Assembly: GCF_001642475.1 (NCBI RefSeq) | Contig: NW_019173999.1 | Location: 62,001-126,000 of the forward strand | Direction: 5' to 3' | From: Fonsecaea monophora | Taxonomy: Eukaryota; Ascomycota; Eurotiomycetes; Chaetothyriales; Herpotrichiellaceae | DNA: 64,000 nucleotides | Part shown: piece after piece, positions 46,067 to 56,779 of the stretch | Layout: every line of letters begins with the position of its first letter | Numbering within the stretch: position 1 is the first letter of the stretch | The notes under the pieces: generated by a model | Told to the model about the DNA's origin: nothing | Seen by the model: only the letters and a program-made list of their open reading frames with translations | The model's database searches: none | Translations under genes and position numbers: made by a program

Positions 46067-48026
46067 CTAGTCTGGTCCTCGGATGCGTTTTCTGAGAGCA
46101 ACTTCAACACCATCTTGCCGTACCATCCAGCCACCACGAACCTTCCACTCCAGATCAGGACGCGCGAATGAGAACTAGTCCATGAGTGAACTGTGAGTAC
46201 AAACCAGAACCCGACAGACGCATGATGAGAACGAACATACCGTGTAGTGACGAAGCAGCTGCGGCACCAGCTTCGAAATTTCCAACATGGCAATATTCTT
46301 ACCCAAGCATCCACGCTTTCCATAACCAAACTGTGAGCATAGTCAGTGTCTCCAGCATGCGCCAACGGGCTGTATAAAAGATAGAGGAACTTTATACCGC
46401 AAAGTTGGCTCTCTCCATTGCCGCAAGTCGTTCCTCTGACTCCTCAAGCCATCGCTCTGGCCTGAAACTATCGCAGTCCTCGCCGTACACTTCCTTATTT
46501 CGTCTGTGGTTTGCTGGTTAGCGATTTCGAGAGGACTTGAAGGGGGTCGAAGATGAAGCAATAGAGATCTAACTGACGCCGTAACCCATGGATTTACTCC
46601 CACAGTCGTGCCTTCGGGGAAATAATGACCCTCGAGGAAAGTACCTCCGCTTGGGACGTATCGTTCGAGGATAAGGCCAATAGGGGGATGCATGCCTGTA
46701 ATTGTCAGAACAAGTCTCTGGGAGGATTCAGGAGAAGTGGGACTTGCGTATTGCTTCCTTGATGCAGGCCTGCAGGTAGGGTAGTTTGCTCGCCTCATTC
46801 CACGTTATGTATTCGCTAAGCCGGCACTCTTTCCCCGCACAATCGAGCTCCTCGACGGCCTTTTGCAAAGTTTCCGGGTTCTTGAGAAGATAATACATGA
46901 CCTAGAAAATGGAGAATGCCATTGTCAGATGAATAAAAGACCAGGTGAACACGAAATCTCACCGCAGTCAATGCCAATGCGGTCGTATCAGACCCGGCAG
47001 CAATGTTGTCAAAGTTGTACAGCATGATCATCCTGTCCGTCACAGCCTCCGGGTATTTGGCTTGGGCTTCGAAACATCTCTCGAGAAAGTCGCGTTCTCT
47101 CTGACCCTCATTTGTCCTGCAGGCCACCCTATCGCTTATTCGGTTGAGTGTGAAAGTGACTATTGGATTGGTTGGCCCGTATTTCAGCATCAGAGGATTC
47201 TTTAAGAGAAACCGGTCCACGATTGGGATTTGTCCAGCCTGTAGAGTGTAAAACGGTCAGTTTATCGCAAAGAAATCGCGATGACAAACTGGCAATGATT
47301 TACCAACTGAAAATACTTGGTAAAGCCGCGAATCCCAATCATGATGCTTTCAACGTCAACTTCCGATTCGAGGAAGCCGATTTTCTTGCTGAACAGGATT
47401 TCGCCTCTACCAAACCATGTGAGTAAAAGCCTTGTGCCTAGGACGGGCACAACTTACATGACATCAAATGCAAAACGGTATAGCCACAATCCCAAGTTTA
47501 GAGGCCTTCCAGAAGCAGCAAGTTGGTCCAGCTTAGATATAAGCAATGCAACAGTCGAGTTGACCGCCGGCTCAAACTCGAGGATCGTAGACAGACTGTA
47601 TGCATTCACGATAGGCTTCCTGATTTGCGCGTGGTAGGCTTCATCGCGGCTCTCAAACAGACCCGGCGTGCATCTACCTTCGTACCACAGTTCGGCGATG
47701 GAATAAAACTTGGTCTTTTTGAAGTCTGACTTGATCCCATAGATGGTCGGTATGAGGTTTGGATCAGAAATGGACACAACACGAGGACCAATCCTCACAA
47801 AACGCGAGTTGTGCTTTCGGTGCAACGAGATTTGTGTCTCGGCTGGGTTAGAAAGGAGGGTGTTTAGCACACGCCAAAGGTTTGAGAAGCCTGCAATGAA
47901 AGGGCCAGGGATTGAATTCAGATTTCCTCCATATTTGTTGATCAAAAGTCTAGCAATGAGAAATCCTAAGAGCAGGACTGTCCACGAATGTTGCAAGAAT
48001 TCGAGGATCTGCTCAGGCAGGGCCAT
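46067..48026 (-). CDS. Cytochrome P450 monooxygenase (pisatin demethylase-like)
   Basis: Eight exons: 47458-48026 (ATG at 48026), 47304-47406, 46963-47238, 46748-46901, 46578-46695, 46398-46503, 46241-46330 and 46067-46174; 507 residues. A membrane anchor (SWTVLLLGFLIARLLI) is followed by the Pro hinge SIPGPF. The I-helix AAGSDTTA is at about 304-311, ExxR (KEAIR) spans the exon 4/5 junction at 364-368, PERW follows, and the haem loop FGYGKRGCLG is at 443-452 with Cys450. FDVIGEILFSK and RDEAYHAQIRKPI are as in pisatin-demethylase-type fungal P450s of the endoplasmic reticulum. The intron 46696-46747 begins with GCAAGT (GC-AG type). The last exon needs the TAG acceptor at 46175. No biosynthetic cluster is visible around it, so the substrate is unknown. 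Confidence 0.92.
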
Positions 48027-49309
48027 TGAATCGGCGGAAACTGTTTGGAGAACCAATTCGAGGCGCTTTTTGTCCACAGGCTGCCTAACCTGGTAATATG
48101 CTGGCAGTTTCGCTAACACTCACAGACCGTGGTGCATATGAACTCTGCGAATGAATTGAAGATCCCGGATCGTAGGATCGCGCAGGTCGTGAATGCCAGC
48201 GCGCATCAAATATCCAAATCCTCCGATCAATGTCTCTGTCAAGGGATTTCAGACCTAGCATATAGTGCGAGGAGAACCGTGCGCATTGCGAACACTGTAG
48301 TCAGTAGTACACAACAAAATGCAATTAGTCAACGTTTGATGCATGTGCAAGTGTTGCTGAGCGGGCCCAACGTATTGAGTGGTTGACACATGTCATCCAG
48401 ACAGGAGGATATCACCCTCCATTGCATGGGTTGCGCATCCCTACCTCATTGCGGCTGAAGGCCTTGTTTGCCATCTGTAGACACTGTGTGGGTGGCCTTC
48501 TTACATCGAGAAACTGCTTCTGCAAGTCAACTCGTCGCGCTTGCCGCTGTAGGTGCAACGCATGGTGGCTTGACATGAGAACTCGTATTGAGGGTGACTC
48601 GTGACAAGTTGGAAATCGGGTTAGTGATGTGTCACAACGTCGAGCTGGGCACCTGGAATGGTGTCCTGGAAACAAAGACCTATCAGTTTGCTGGACTCCT
48701 CGAGTCTAACGGCGCGATCTATTGCCTGTCAACCGCTACCTCAACATCCAAATAAAACATATCAATGGGCGGAGAAGAAAGCGTGGAAAGTGATGCTGTG
48801 ATGCATGGCTTTTCGTCGCGCTGCTATTTGATGGAAACATTAGAGCCTGGGTTGAAGGTCATTGTAGATGGCGATACGAAGAAGTAGCCCTTGGTTAGGC
48901 AGCACTGCAATACGAGGTCGTGTGTGGCAGCTTAGGAATGATGTTCTAACATGCTCTTCTGTATTGCTTATTGTGGTGGGACAACATCGTGATCCCCTGC
49001 ATCTGCGCCCCGTGACGTTTCCCAAGACCTGGTCTCGGATTTCACGCTACTTGACGCTACTACAAGTACGACTACGAATGATGGAACAAAAGTTGAACAA
49101 AATTATCATGGAAAACTTGTCTCATCTCATTTTTCACTGGCTTTCAGTGATACTTAACGCCTAAACTGGCATGGCAAAAGCTAGCGCCGGTACCCTTTTC
49201 ATGCATCGATCCATCGATCCATTGATGCTCGGAAGCCTACAAGCTTCAGACGCTGATCGCAACTAGAGGCCAGAAATCCGGGCCACGACTCGAAGCCCAG
49301 CTGTCAAAT
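48027..49309. other. Intergenic region between P450 and RPL7
   Basis: 1.28 kb with the P450 promoter and the RPL7 3' UTR. Frames of up to 98 codons, none recognisable. Confidence 0.45.
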
Positions 49310-50282
49310 CTAGTTCATCTGCTTGATCAGAGCATTGATAGCCTCCTCTCGGTTACCCAGATCACCACCCTCGATGTAATGCTTGAATTTCCTGGCACGG
49401 AAACCACCGTTGGGGTTAGACAGCTTGAAGGGCCACAAGAAGTTGCTGGCCTGCTTGAAATTCGGTCCAACAGTGAAGATCTCGTGGATCAAGTCTTCCA
49501 TGCACACAATGCCGTATTTGCCCAGGTTGTCCTCGATGAGTTGGTTGTCAGTGAGCGCAATACGTTGCTTGTTGATCTTTCCATATCCACGCTTGTAGAT
49601 GAGCTCGCGAACGGTCTTGAGGTTGGGATAGCCGTAGGCAATGTAAGGGTTGACAATGGTAAGCATCTCTTGTGTGGCTTTGGTCAACTTGACGAAGACA
49701 CCATTGTTGATCTGGAGCAGGCGGAGGAGCTGGAGAATTTTGCGAGGCTTGGGGGCGATCTTGTTGATACTGACGACAGTTAGCAGTTGCTTTGCGAAGG
49801 CGTGTATGAAAAGCTCACCCCTTGATTCTGACGACGAAAACCAATTTGGGTTGTTCATCAACAAAGAAGTTTCCCTGTTGCCGGCTCAGGCGAGCGACCC
49901 TGATCCTCTCTCGCTCGGCATCACGGTACTCTTTGACGTATGTCTCCGCACGCTTGAAGATGACGCCACGCTTCTCCTTGTTGGCCTGATCATGACAATG
50001 TTAGCCGATGTACGCCATCTCCAGATGATCACACGTTGTGGAGGCGGCATGAATGTTCAGCCCCGAAAGATGGTATAACAAAGCGACAACATTGACCTGA
50101 GGTCTAGCCGCGCAGTGGTATTTATCATCACCACATTATTTTCCAGGCAAAAAGTGGACAGTGGACCAACCTTTTTTCTCTTCTCAAGCGTTGCGGCACG
50201 CTGTTCTCTGGCCTTCTCCTGGCTCTTCCTCTTCTTCAACAGGGTCTCAGGCACCAGGACCTGGTCCTGCGTCGGCACAGAT
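49310..50282 (-). CDS. RPL7: 60S ribosomal protein L7 (uL30); first coding exon not placed
   Basis: Exons read: 50171-50282, 49819-49985 and 49310-49769, with introns of 185 bp (49986-50170, hosting a snoRNA) and 49 bp (49770-49818). The 246 visible residues cover the family from VPTQDQVLVPETLLKKRK through the basic helix EKAREQRAATLEKRKK, RIRVARLSRQQGNFFV, VVRIKG joined to INKIAPKPRKILQLLRL, then NNGVFVKLTKAT and the end GNREEAINALIKQMN. It is a structural protein of the large subunit. The start is missing: an acceptor (GTACAG) precedes 50282, so the ATG should lie in a very short upstream exon, which I could not locate convincingly between 50290 and 50640. Divergent from SNF8. Confidence 0.93.
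50052..50137 (-). ncRNA. C/D-box snoRNA in an RPL7 intron
   Basis: On the minus strand the 185-bp intron contains a C box GTGATGA (50125-50131) and a D box CTGA (50057-50060), enclosed by a perfect 5-bp terminal stem (AATGT at 50133-50137 with ACATT at 50052-50056). The 13 bases 50062-50074, one base from the D box, are the antisense of CCCGAAAGATGGT, a highly conserved stretch of large-subunit rRNA. The fifth base before the D box faces the G of CCCGAAAG, which would be 2'-O-methylated. In budding yeast the RPL7A and RPL7B introns host snR39 and snR59, which guide modification in this same rRNA stretch (from memory), so host and target are both consistent. The 86-nt size is typical. Confidence 0.85.
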
Positions 50283-51018
50283 CTGTACGAGAGGAAATCG
50301 AATCAGTATAGTCCGCAGGTGGTGTAATCGCCGAGTCGGAACTGCAGCTATGGCGCGGCATTCTCAAACTGGATGTTTTGGCGTGAACTCGACGAAATGA
50401 ATTTGATCAGTGAGAAAAGATGGGACTCAAAAAGTCCAAAATCTTAAAAACTCTCAACTGACAATGCCCCGATCGAAGATCAGGAAAGATTGTAGCTCCA
50501 TAACAGGTGCTCGGGTCTTGCGACCAAGCGGGCATGTCATACGAGCTCAATGTATTTCAAGGAAGAAGGGTTGAGTCCTCTAACCTCAAAGCCCCGGTTG
50601 TTCCAAGCCGTGATTTCTCACAAGTTGGATAGGCATCGGGATGATCGAGCTGGAACAGCGGCAGCGAAACCAGCGAAAAGAGTGCGGACCATATCTGAGG
50701 ATACCAACTGTCAGCAGAATGGTAAGAGAGACTCACGACTTCACAATTGGCTTCGTCATCGTGTTTGAAGATGCGGTTGAACGACGGCAAGGTTGCGATG
50801 AAGAGTTGATGAAGAGTAGGAACATCAAAAAGTTTCAACTGCGCCGGAATCAAATTCGAGTTGTGGGCGATTCCAAGTCTAAACCAAAAGAGGAAAGGTC
50901 ACCGTTGCTTTCTTGGCATGTTTGCCCAATCATCCACCCTTTGCCCTTTTCCGTCTGCTGTGTGACAACCAAGACAACCTATGCTCAGACTGATGCTATT
51001 CAACCTCAGATATCAGCA
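50283..51018. promoter_or_regulatory. Divergent RPL7/SNF8 upstream region
   Basis: 736 bp shared by two divergent conserved genes. It should contain the missing first exon and leader of RPL7. Plus-strand frame is open from 50641 to SNF8, but that part lacks family similarity and is taken as leader. Confidence 0.5.
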
Positions 51019-51786
51019 ATGTCGACCAGGAGAGGAGTCGGCTTGGGTGCCTTCACGAATAGAAATGCCACTGCTCAATCCTACGCTGCACATGGCTCGA
51101 ACTTGAAATCCGCCAACGCAGCCTCGCTTCAGGCACAGCTGGAGGTTTTCCAGTCTCTCCTCCATAACTTCGCACTCGAACATGCGGCGACAATCAAATC
51201 CAACCCAACATTCCGCGCAGAGTTCGCGCGAATGTGCAATGCCATCGGTGTCGACCCTCTAGCCGGCTCCAACATCAAAGGCAAAAAGGCGGATTCGCTC
51301 TGGGCCAAGGTTCTGGGGCATGATGTCAACGACTTCTACTTTTCAGTTGCCGTGAGAGTTGTGGAGTTATGCCAGGCGACGAGGGCAGAAAATGGCGGTT
51401 TGATTGGACTGAAGGAGTGCTGTGAGAGTGTGGCCAGGGGCAAAGCCATTGGTGGTGGTCTGCAAGTGTCAGAGGATGATATCGAGAGGGCTGTTAAGTC
51501 GCTGGAACCCCTTGGGTCGGGATTTGTTATTCTCACCATCGCTAACAAGCGGTTCATCCGATCGGTGCCAAAAGAATTCAACACAGATCAATCCACCGTT
51601 TTGGAAGTTTTACAACTACTTGGCAGTGTGACAGTGTCCCTGCTTCAGGTCAACCTAGGCTGGGAACGGGCTCGTGCCGAGACAGCTGTGCAAGATCTAC
51701 TAGCCGATTCTTTGGTATGGGTGGACTACCAGTGCCCAGAGCCGGAATACTGGTCACCCCAAGGACTTCTAGACGAGAGTGATTGA
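51019..51786 (+). CDS. SNF8: ESCRT-II subunit SNF8/VPS22 (EAP30)
   Basis: Single exon of 255 residues from ATG 51019; the frame is open further upstream, but MSTRRGVGLGAF matches the conserved N-terminus of the family. A coiled-coil stretch (AASLQAQLEVFQSLLHNFALEH) is followed by FRAEFARMCNAIGVDPLAG, FYFSVAVRVVELCQATRAENGG and two winged-helix segments (LIGLKECCESVARGK; LGWERARAETAVQDLL) ending in GLVWVDYQ-like SLVWVDYQCPEPEYWSP. SNF8 forms ESCRT-II with VPS25 and VPS36, sorting ubiquitinated membrane proteins into multivesicular bodies. It is convergent with RAD26, ending 78 bp from its stop. Confidence 0.95.
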   Translation: MSTRRGVGLGAFTNRNATAQSYAAHGSNLKSANAASLQAQLEVFQSLLHNFALEHAATIKSNPTFRAEFARMCNAIGVDPLAGSNIKGKKADSLWAKVLGHDVNDFYFSVAVRVVELCQATRAENGGLIGLKECCESVARGKAIGGGLQVSEDDIERAVKSLEPLGSGFVILTIANKRFIRSVPKEFNTDQSTVLEVLQLLGSVTVSLLQVNLGWERARAETAVQDLLADSLVWVDYQCPEPEYWSPQGLLDESD

Positions 51787-51864
51787 TGGAACTCAGGAGA
51801 AAGAGCCAAACAAATGCTTTGAAGTAGGCGATCTTGACGCTTTGATCGTGGGAGGTCTCTAGCT

Positions 51865-54800
51865 CTACTTCTTGTATTCATCCTTCAGCACCCAGCGCCC
51901 GCGCCCTCGGCTCCCCTTTTCTAGCTTGGCAATCAGCTTCAAGGTCTCCTTGAACTCCAGCGTCGCCTGAGGAGTGGTGCAGAAGCGATTGAAATGGTCG
52001 ATCAGCATCTGGGTGTATACACTTCCACCATGGGTGGTGAGGTAATCCCGGATGAGTTTTCCAAAGTCCTTGCCTTGAGGCAAAGTCGGTGTTGCACCTC
52101 TAGAAACTGAAGCCGTCGAGTCTGTCGATCTAGCAGGACTCGCTGTTCTTGGAGTGCTGTCTCTGCTCGGTGCAAGTCCTTGGCGCTGCTGCAAGTTTGC
52201 CAGGAGACTGGACGATTGAACTCCGCCACCTCTGTTCCGGGTATTGGAGCTGAATGCTCTCTGTGCCGTCGTCTCTTGAGGACGGCCAGAAATACCAAAC
52301 TGTCCGGTCCAGGTGGGTGTCCCGATGGGAACCGTACGGGCAACCTCACCAGCACGTCGCAATTCTCTGGCGGCTTCGGCAGCCACCTTTCGTGCCTCCT
52401 GCTCAACCAAAACCGGATCAGCTGCAACCTTCTTTCCAGATTTTCCGTCGATGATTGTATCATGCTCTACCGCTGAGTGAATACCTGCTCGCGAAAAAAT
52501 GCCCTCCATCATCTTGTCTTCGGAGTTGTTGGCACCCTCCTTGTTTGCCTGCTCCTCTTCCTCAATTTCTCCGGCATATTGCTCCATGGAAGATATACCT
52601 GGCAAAGCCCCGATCGTGGTGTCACCAGCGATGCTTGTTGGCTCGCTTTTGTTGGTAATGCTATTGGTGGCGGGAGCATCGGGCGAGGTAGAAGGATGCT
52701 TGACCTGCGCATCCTTAAACAGAATGCTTGTTTCGGTTGGTTCTCCTTCATTCCCTAGACTGAAGAGATCATGCAGATCACTCAGATGGAATGTCTGCCG
52801 CTGTTTCGGATCCTTGAGAATCTTGTTCGTCAGGAATTGCTTGAATATCTGGCGATGATAGATCTTCTCTTCGATGGTACCTGCAGTCATGAGACGATAA
52901 ATAGCTACTTCGCGTTTTTGTCCCAGTCGCCAGGCTCTTTCTCTGGCTTGCAGATCGGTTGAAGGGTTCCAATCAGGATCGTAGATAATGACTCTGTCTG
53001 CACCTGTCAGATTTATCCCGAGTCCGCCGACCTTGGTTGTTAAGAGAAAGACATGCAGGCCCGGGTCCGTGTTAAACTCGTCGACCATGCTTTGTCGAAG
53101 TTGGATAGGCGTGTTTCCGTCCATACGCCTGTACTTGAACCCTGAAAGCGATCTTACATACTTCTCCAAGATGTCAAGCATGATGCGATGCTGAGCGAAT
53201 AGAAGTGTCTTATGACCAGTTTCCTTCCACAGTTCTAGGAGCGAGCCAACAACCTTCATTTTGCCGGACTTGGAGGGGTCGCCATAGTTATATCCCGCTT
53301 TGATCGACAGACGCTTGTGATCGGTCAGATCTGGGTGGTTGCAGATTTTACGCAGGATATCGACCCCGTAGAGGACTTGACGCTTGCCATTCATGATTGC
53401 ATCCATCTCACCCGAGCCAATGAATCTCTTATATTCATCGCGCTGCAAAGGCGTCAGCTTGCAAAACAAAACCTGTTCGCTTTTTTTGGGCAAATCCGAG
53501 GCAACATCGATCTTGAAACGTTGCAACAAGTATGGACTAATGGCATCTTTGAGTGTTTCTGCGCATTTGAAGGCGGTCTGGACCTGTAAATTGGACGCGT
53601 TTGCGTATCCACCTTGTCGAATTGGTATCTCGAACTGGTTGCGAAAATTGACCAAAGTGCCCAATCGCATTGGGAACACAAAGTCAAAGAGAGACCACAG
53701 CTCAATGAGATTGTTCTGCATAGGGGTCCCGGATAGAATGATTCGGTTCGGAGTGCGTAACTCTTTGCAGTAGATGGTGATGGCAGTGTTTGGATTTCGA
53801 ATTTTGTGTCCTTCATCCAGGATAGCATATTGCCAGTCGACTGGGATTAATAGAGGCGCGTAAGTCTGTAGACCAGAGTATGTTGTCACGAGCACACCTC
53901 CTTCCTCTAAAATTGGACGTAGGACTTTTCGAGCGGCCTTCTGGGCCGCGTTGAGTGGTTGTTGTCTCCGAGTTGGATCCCATTCAATATCCAACAGTCT
54001 GTCTTCTTTACTGGATTCGTTCCGCAAGTTGACCATACCGCTGCCGGAGGAATGCAGAATAGTGACTCGAAAAGGGGGCCACCAGCGATGAAATTCGTTG
54101 ACCCATTGTTTCATGACGGTAGCTGGGCAGACTACAATGATGGGCTTGTCCAGCTTCTTGCTGTAGTGCAGGCCGGCGAGGAAGGCGATGATCTGGATCG
54201 TCTTGCCTAAGCCCATCTCATCGCCGATAATTCCTCCAACTTGTTGGGTGTACAGCTCATAGAGCCATTGCACCCCAGTTTTTTGATAATCGAACAAGCT
54301 GGGAAAGATGTCTCCCGGAAGCTTGTAGCCGTCATCAAAAAGAGTGTCTGGTATTTCAGGATGTGGGAGATATGCTTCTTCCTCTGCGAGAGTCTCTGTA
54401 TCCTCCTCCTCCTCTGTTTCACCCTGTTCATGACCATTTCCCGCAGTATTTCGCGTTGCATGCCTACGGGCTCTCCGTCTCCGCACGGCCCACTTCTGCA
54501 ACCTGGACTTATAGACAGATTCGTTGCCATCGTCGACCCCACGAAAGTCTTCGATCTCATCCTCGACGTGAGCAACCGTTTTTCGACTCTTTCTCTGCCG
54601 TTTTCCCGAGGTCGTCGGCATTTGGTCATCAGATTCATCTTCGGATTCCGAAAAGGCCTGGTCTTCAACTTCACCATCGTCATACGACGATGAGTCTTCG
54701 TCCTTTGTGGGCAATTGATTGATGAGACGTCTCCGCTTTCGGGGCTGATCGGCTTGGATGTCGTCTTCCGTGCTTGAATCAGTGAAACCAGTGGCAAAGC

Positions 54801-55455
54801 CAGGCTGTCTCAAATTCCGGTGAGACATCGACTTTGCGCCTTCTGCACGAGGTTCGACATCGGCAGGAAGGTCAGGTTCCTCCTCAGCATCTAAAAGGGC
54901 TCCCTGCAAAGTAGTCGAAGATTCTCCATGAGTTGTCAGGCCAAATTTGGAAAAGGGAGTGATTTTGCCAGTCCTGATCAGATAATCACGCTGAGTTTCG
55001 TTCGGCAAGCGTCCTGCGGCCAACGCGTCATGTTGATCTGCCATCCCTGCGTTATTCTCTCGATCCTTCATTCTCTCCTTGATTTCAGCAATATCATTAT
55101 CCAGGTCCTGTATTTGGCTCTGCATGCGGTCAATATCGAGGCGCAAACGTGCTCGCTGAGTAGTTCCAATGGGGCGAAGCATGTCATCTCTGGTCTTTTT
55201 GATCTGGTTCTGCAACTTCTCCTTTTGTGCCTCGGATTTCTCGAGTCGCTGCTGGTCTCGTTGATGGGCTTGCTCAAACAAGAGCCGATCTGCCTCCCGG
55301 CCGATGTCTCGTTCCAGGTCATCCTGATCACGCACCTGGGCGTCAAGGTTCCGCAGACGGAGAGCTTCAGCCGACTGGCTGGATGGTAATTCGGCCATCT
55401 TATCGTGTTCAGCTGTCGGATGGTGGCTGGTTCCTTGCTCACCTTCGATGTCCAT
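51865..55455 (-). CDS. RAD26: SNF2-family ATPase Rad26/CSB (transcription-coupled repair)
   Basis: Single exon, 1,196 residues, ATG at 55455. Acts at RNA polymerase II stalled at DNA damage. A long N-terminal coiled coil (residues about 30-110) is followed by acidic and basic linkers. The ATPase has GGIIGDEMGLGKTIQIIAFL (motif I near 411-420), VVCPATVMKQWVNEF, ILDEGHKIRNP (near 545), ILSGTPMQNNLIELWSLFDF, and the second lobe with LLFAQHRIMLDILE, YRRMDGNTPIQLRQ, FLLTTKVGGLGINLTGAD and a DPDWNPSTDLQARERAWRLG block. The order and the N-terminal coiled coil separate it from Swi2/Ino80 types. The C-terminus ends in a winged-helix-like segment (KDFGKLIRDYLTTHGG). The CSB-like ubiquitin-binding region cannot be judged. 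Confidence 0.95.
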   Translation of the reverse strand: MDIEGEQGTSHHPTAEHDKMAELPSSQSAEALRLRNLDAQVRDQDDLERDIGREADRLLFEQAHQRDQQRLEKSEAQKEKLQNQIKKTRDDMLRPIGTTQRARLRLDIDRMQSQIQDLDNDIAEIKERMKDRENNAGMADQHDALAAGRLPNETQRDYLIRTGKITPFSKFGLTTHGESSTTLQGALLDAEEEPDLPADVEPRAEGAKSMSHRNLRQPGFATGFTDSSTEDDIQADQPRKRRRLINQLPTKDEDSSSYDDGEVEDQAFSESEDESDDQMPTTSGKRQRKSRKTVAHVEDEIEDFRGVDDGNESVYKSRLQKWAVRRRRARRHATRNTAGNGHEQGETEEEEDTETLAEEEAYLPHPEIPDTLFDDGYKLPGDIFPSLFDYQKTGVQWLYELYTQQVGGIIGDEMGLGKTIQIIAFLAGLHYSKKLDKPIIVVCPATVMKQWVNEFHRWWPPFRVTILHSSGSGMVNLRNESSKEDRLLDIEWDPTRRQQPLNAAQKAARKVLRPILEEGGVLVTTYSGLQTYAPLLIPVDWQYAILDEGHKIRNPNTAITIYCKELRTPNRIILSGTPMQNNLIELWSLFDFVFPMRLGTLVNFRNQFEIPIRQGGYANASNLQVQTAFKCAETLKDAISPYLLQRFKIDVASDLPKKSEQVLFCKLTPLQRDEYKRFIGSGEMDAIMNGKRQVLYGVDILRKICNHPDLTDHKRLSIKAGYNYGDPSKSGKMKVVGSLLELWKETGHKTLLFAQHRIMLDILEKYVRSLSGFKYRRMDGNTPIQLRQSMVDEFNTDPGLHVFLLTTKVGGLGINLTGADRVIIYDPDWNPSTDLQARERAWRLGQKREVAIYRLMTAGTIEEKIYHRQIFKQFLTNKILKDPKQRQTFHLSDLHDLFSLGNEGEPTETSILFKDAQVKHPSTSPDAPATNSITNKSEPTSIAGDTTIGALPGISSMEQYAGEIEEEEQANKEGANNSEDKMMEGIFSRAGIHSAVEHDTIIDGKSGKKVAADPVLVEQEARKVAAEAARELRRAGEVARTVPIGTPTWTGQFGISGRPQETTAQRAFSSNTRNRGGGVQSSSLLANLQQRQGLAPSRDSTPRTASPARSTDSTASVSRGATPTLPQGKDFGKLIRDYLTTHGGSVYTQMLIDHFNRFCTTPQATLEFKETLKLIAKLEKGSRGRGRWVLKDEYKK

Positions 55456-56779
55456 GATCGCAAGCGTCTGGACTTTAGTGGCGCATAGTTTGGAGAACGA
55501 ATGTCGTCATGACCACAACGTGGAGACCTTGCTTGCCGTCTGAAATCTTTATACGCTCAAAGACTTTGACCGTAGATACCAGTAAAGAAGTAAGCGAAAT
55601 GAAGGGAAAGTGACGTTATAGTGTTTTTATGTCTTAGGACAGATGGGTGCCACTTTAAGGCCTAGAAGGGTGGCAATTGGAGATACTGGCATGTACTCGG
55701 TGGATGCAAAGTGTAAGTGATGAATGATCCGACAGAAAGAATGTCTTCGCGCATAATTCTTTGTTTCGGAGTAGAGAAACGGGTGCAATGTGACTCTCTC
55801 TCTCTGCGATGAAAGTAGCACTCAGAGGTAAGGAAGAATATTTCTCAAAAGAAGGGCAAAGTTCTACACCCTCGAAATCAGGCTGCCATAGAGAACTGCA
55901 CCTCACACAGTCACTGCGTCACCGTAAATTTTGGGGTCCTCGAAATTGTCGGCATACCTGCCCAGGCCTGCCGCTGCGGACAAGGTGCAATTTGGGCACA
56001 CCCAAAGCAAAGTTTCAGCTGGAGGCTGTGACAAGCACCCCCCAATCATCAACAACGGGTGCCCAATAACGAGCGGTAATAGCCGCCTGCACTTCAGTCC
56101 TGGCTGATGCACACCACACCAGGCACTAAACTCGACAACGGACTCTACTGCTCACGTCGCCAAACATTCTCCAGACTTCCTCTTGACGATTCGGTGCCAT
56201 TTCATAGTCGTGACATTAGATCGGGATACCTAGACAGCTTCCCTTGCCTCACATTAGCCTGTCGTCGGCCCCATCGTCCATCCACGGTCCTCTATCACCA
56301 TTGTCGGGCTGACCAATTCCTCGAGTCTTTCTGCCAGCTCACCACTTCCAAATCCCTCCACCTCCACTCGAAACTGAGAGAAGAACACCCTCAATTGTGA
56401 AGCGACCAACTTCTCAGCATCATGGCTTTACTTTAAGCCTTCTTGCCCTCCTTTACCATGTGTCGAATATCGCCCTGGGTCCACCAGTCTTTCTTGACTG
56501 CGCTTACGATTGTCACTCCGCCACTCTGTCTACCCCTCTGAAGGCCCAACGAACCCTGCCGATCTCGGTTCATTCACACCGCAAGAGAGCGCGTTTGCCA
56601 GGGTCTCAATAACTACATCAATCGTGCGTGCTTGATGCCTGTGTCAACGGGGTGATTGTGGCAGGACAAGTAACAAGAACCGGCAGCCCAGCTTTCAGCC
56701 CCATCGCGGCACGGAACTCTCTTAAATACGAATTGTCCTGATTACAGTGACTGCCAGATTACTGGAAGACCGAGCAGCC
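55456..56779. promoter_or_regulatory. Divergent RAD26/YAK1 upstream region
   Basis: 1.3 kb between two divergent genes. ATTACAG just before 56748 could be the acceptor of a YAK1 5' UTR intron, because the frame is open from there to the ATG at 56780. Short frames on both strands show no domain. Confidence 0.45.

Noticed and set aside
45772..46365. Minus-strand 197-codon frame at the 3' end of the P450
   Set aside because: It crosses P450 introns and continues in a different frame from the conserved C-terminal exon; it is a read-through shadow.
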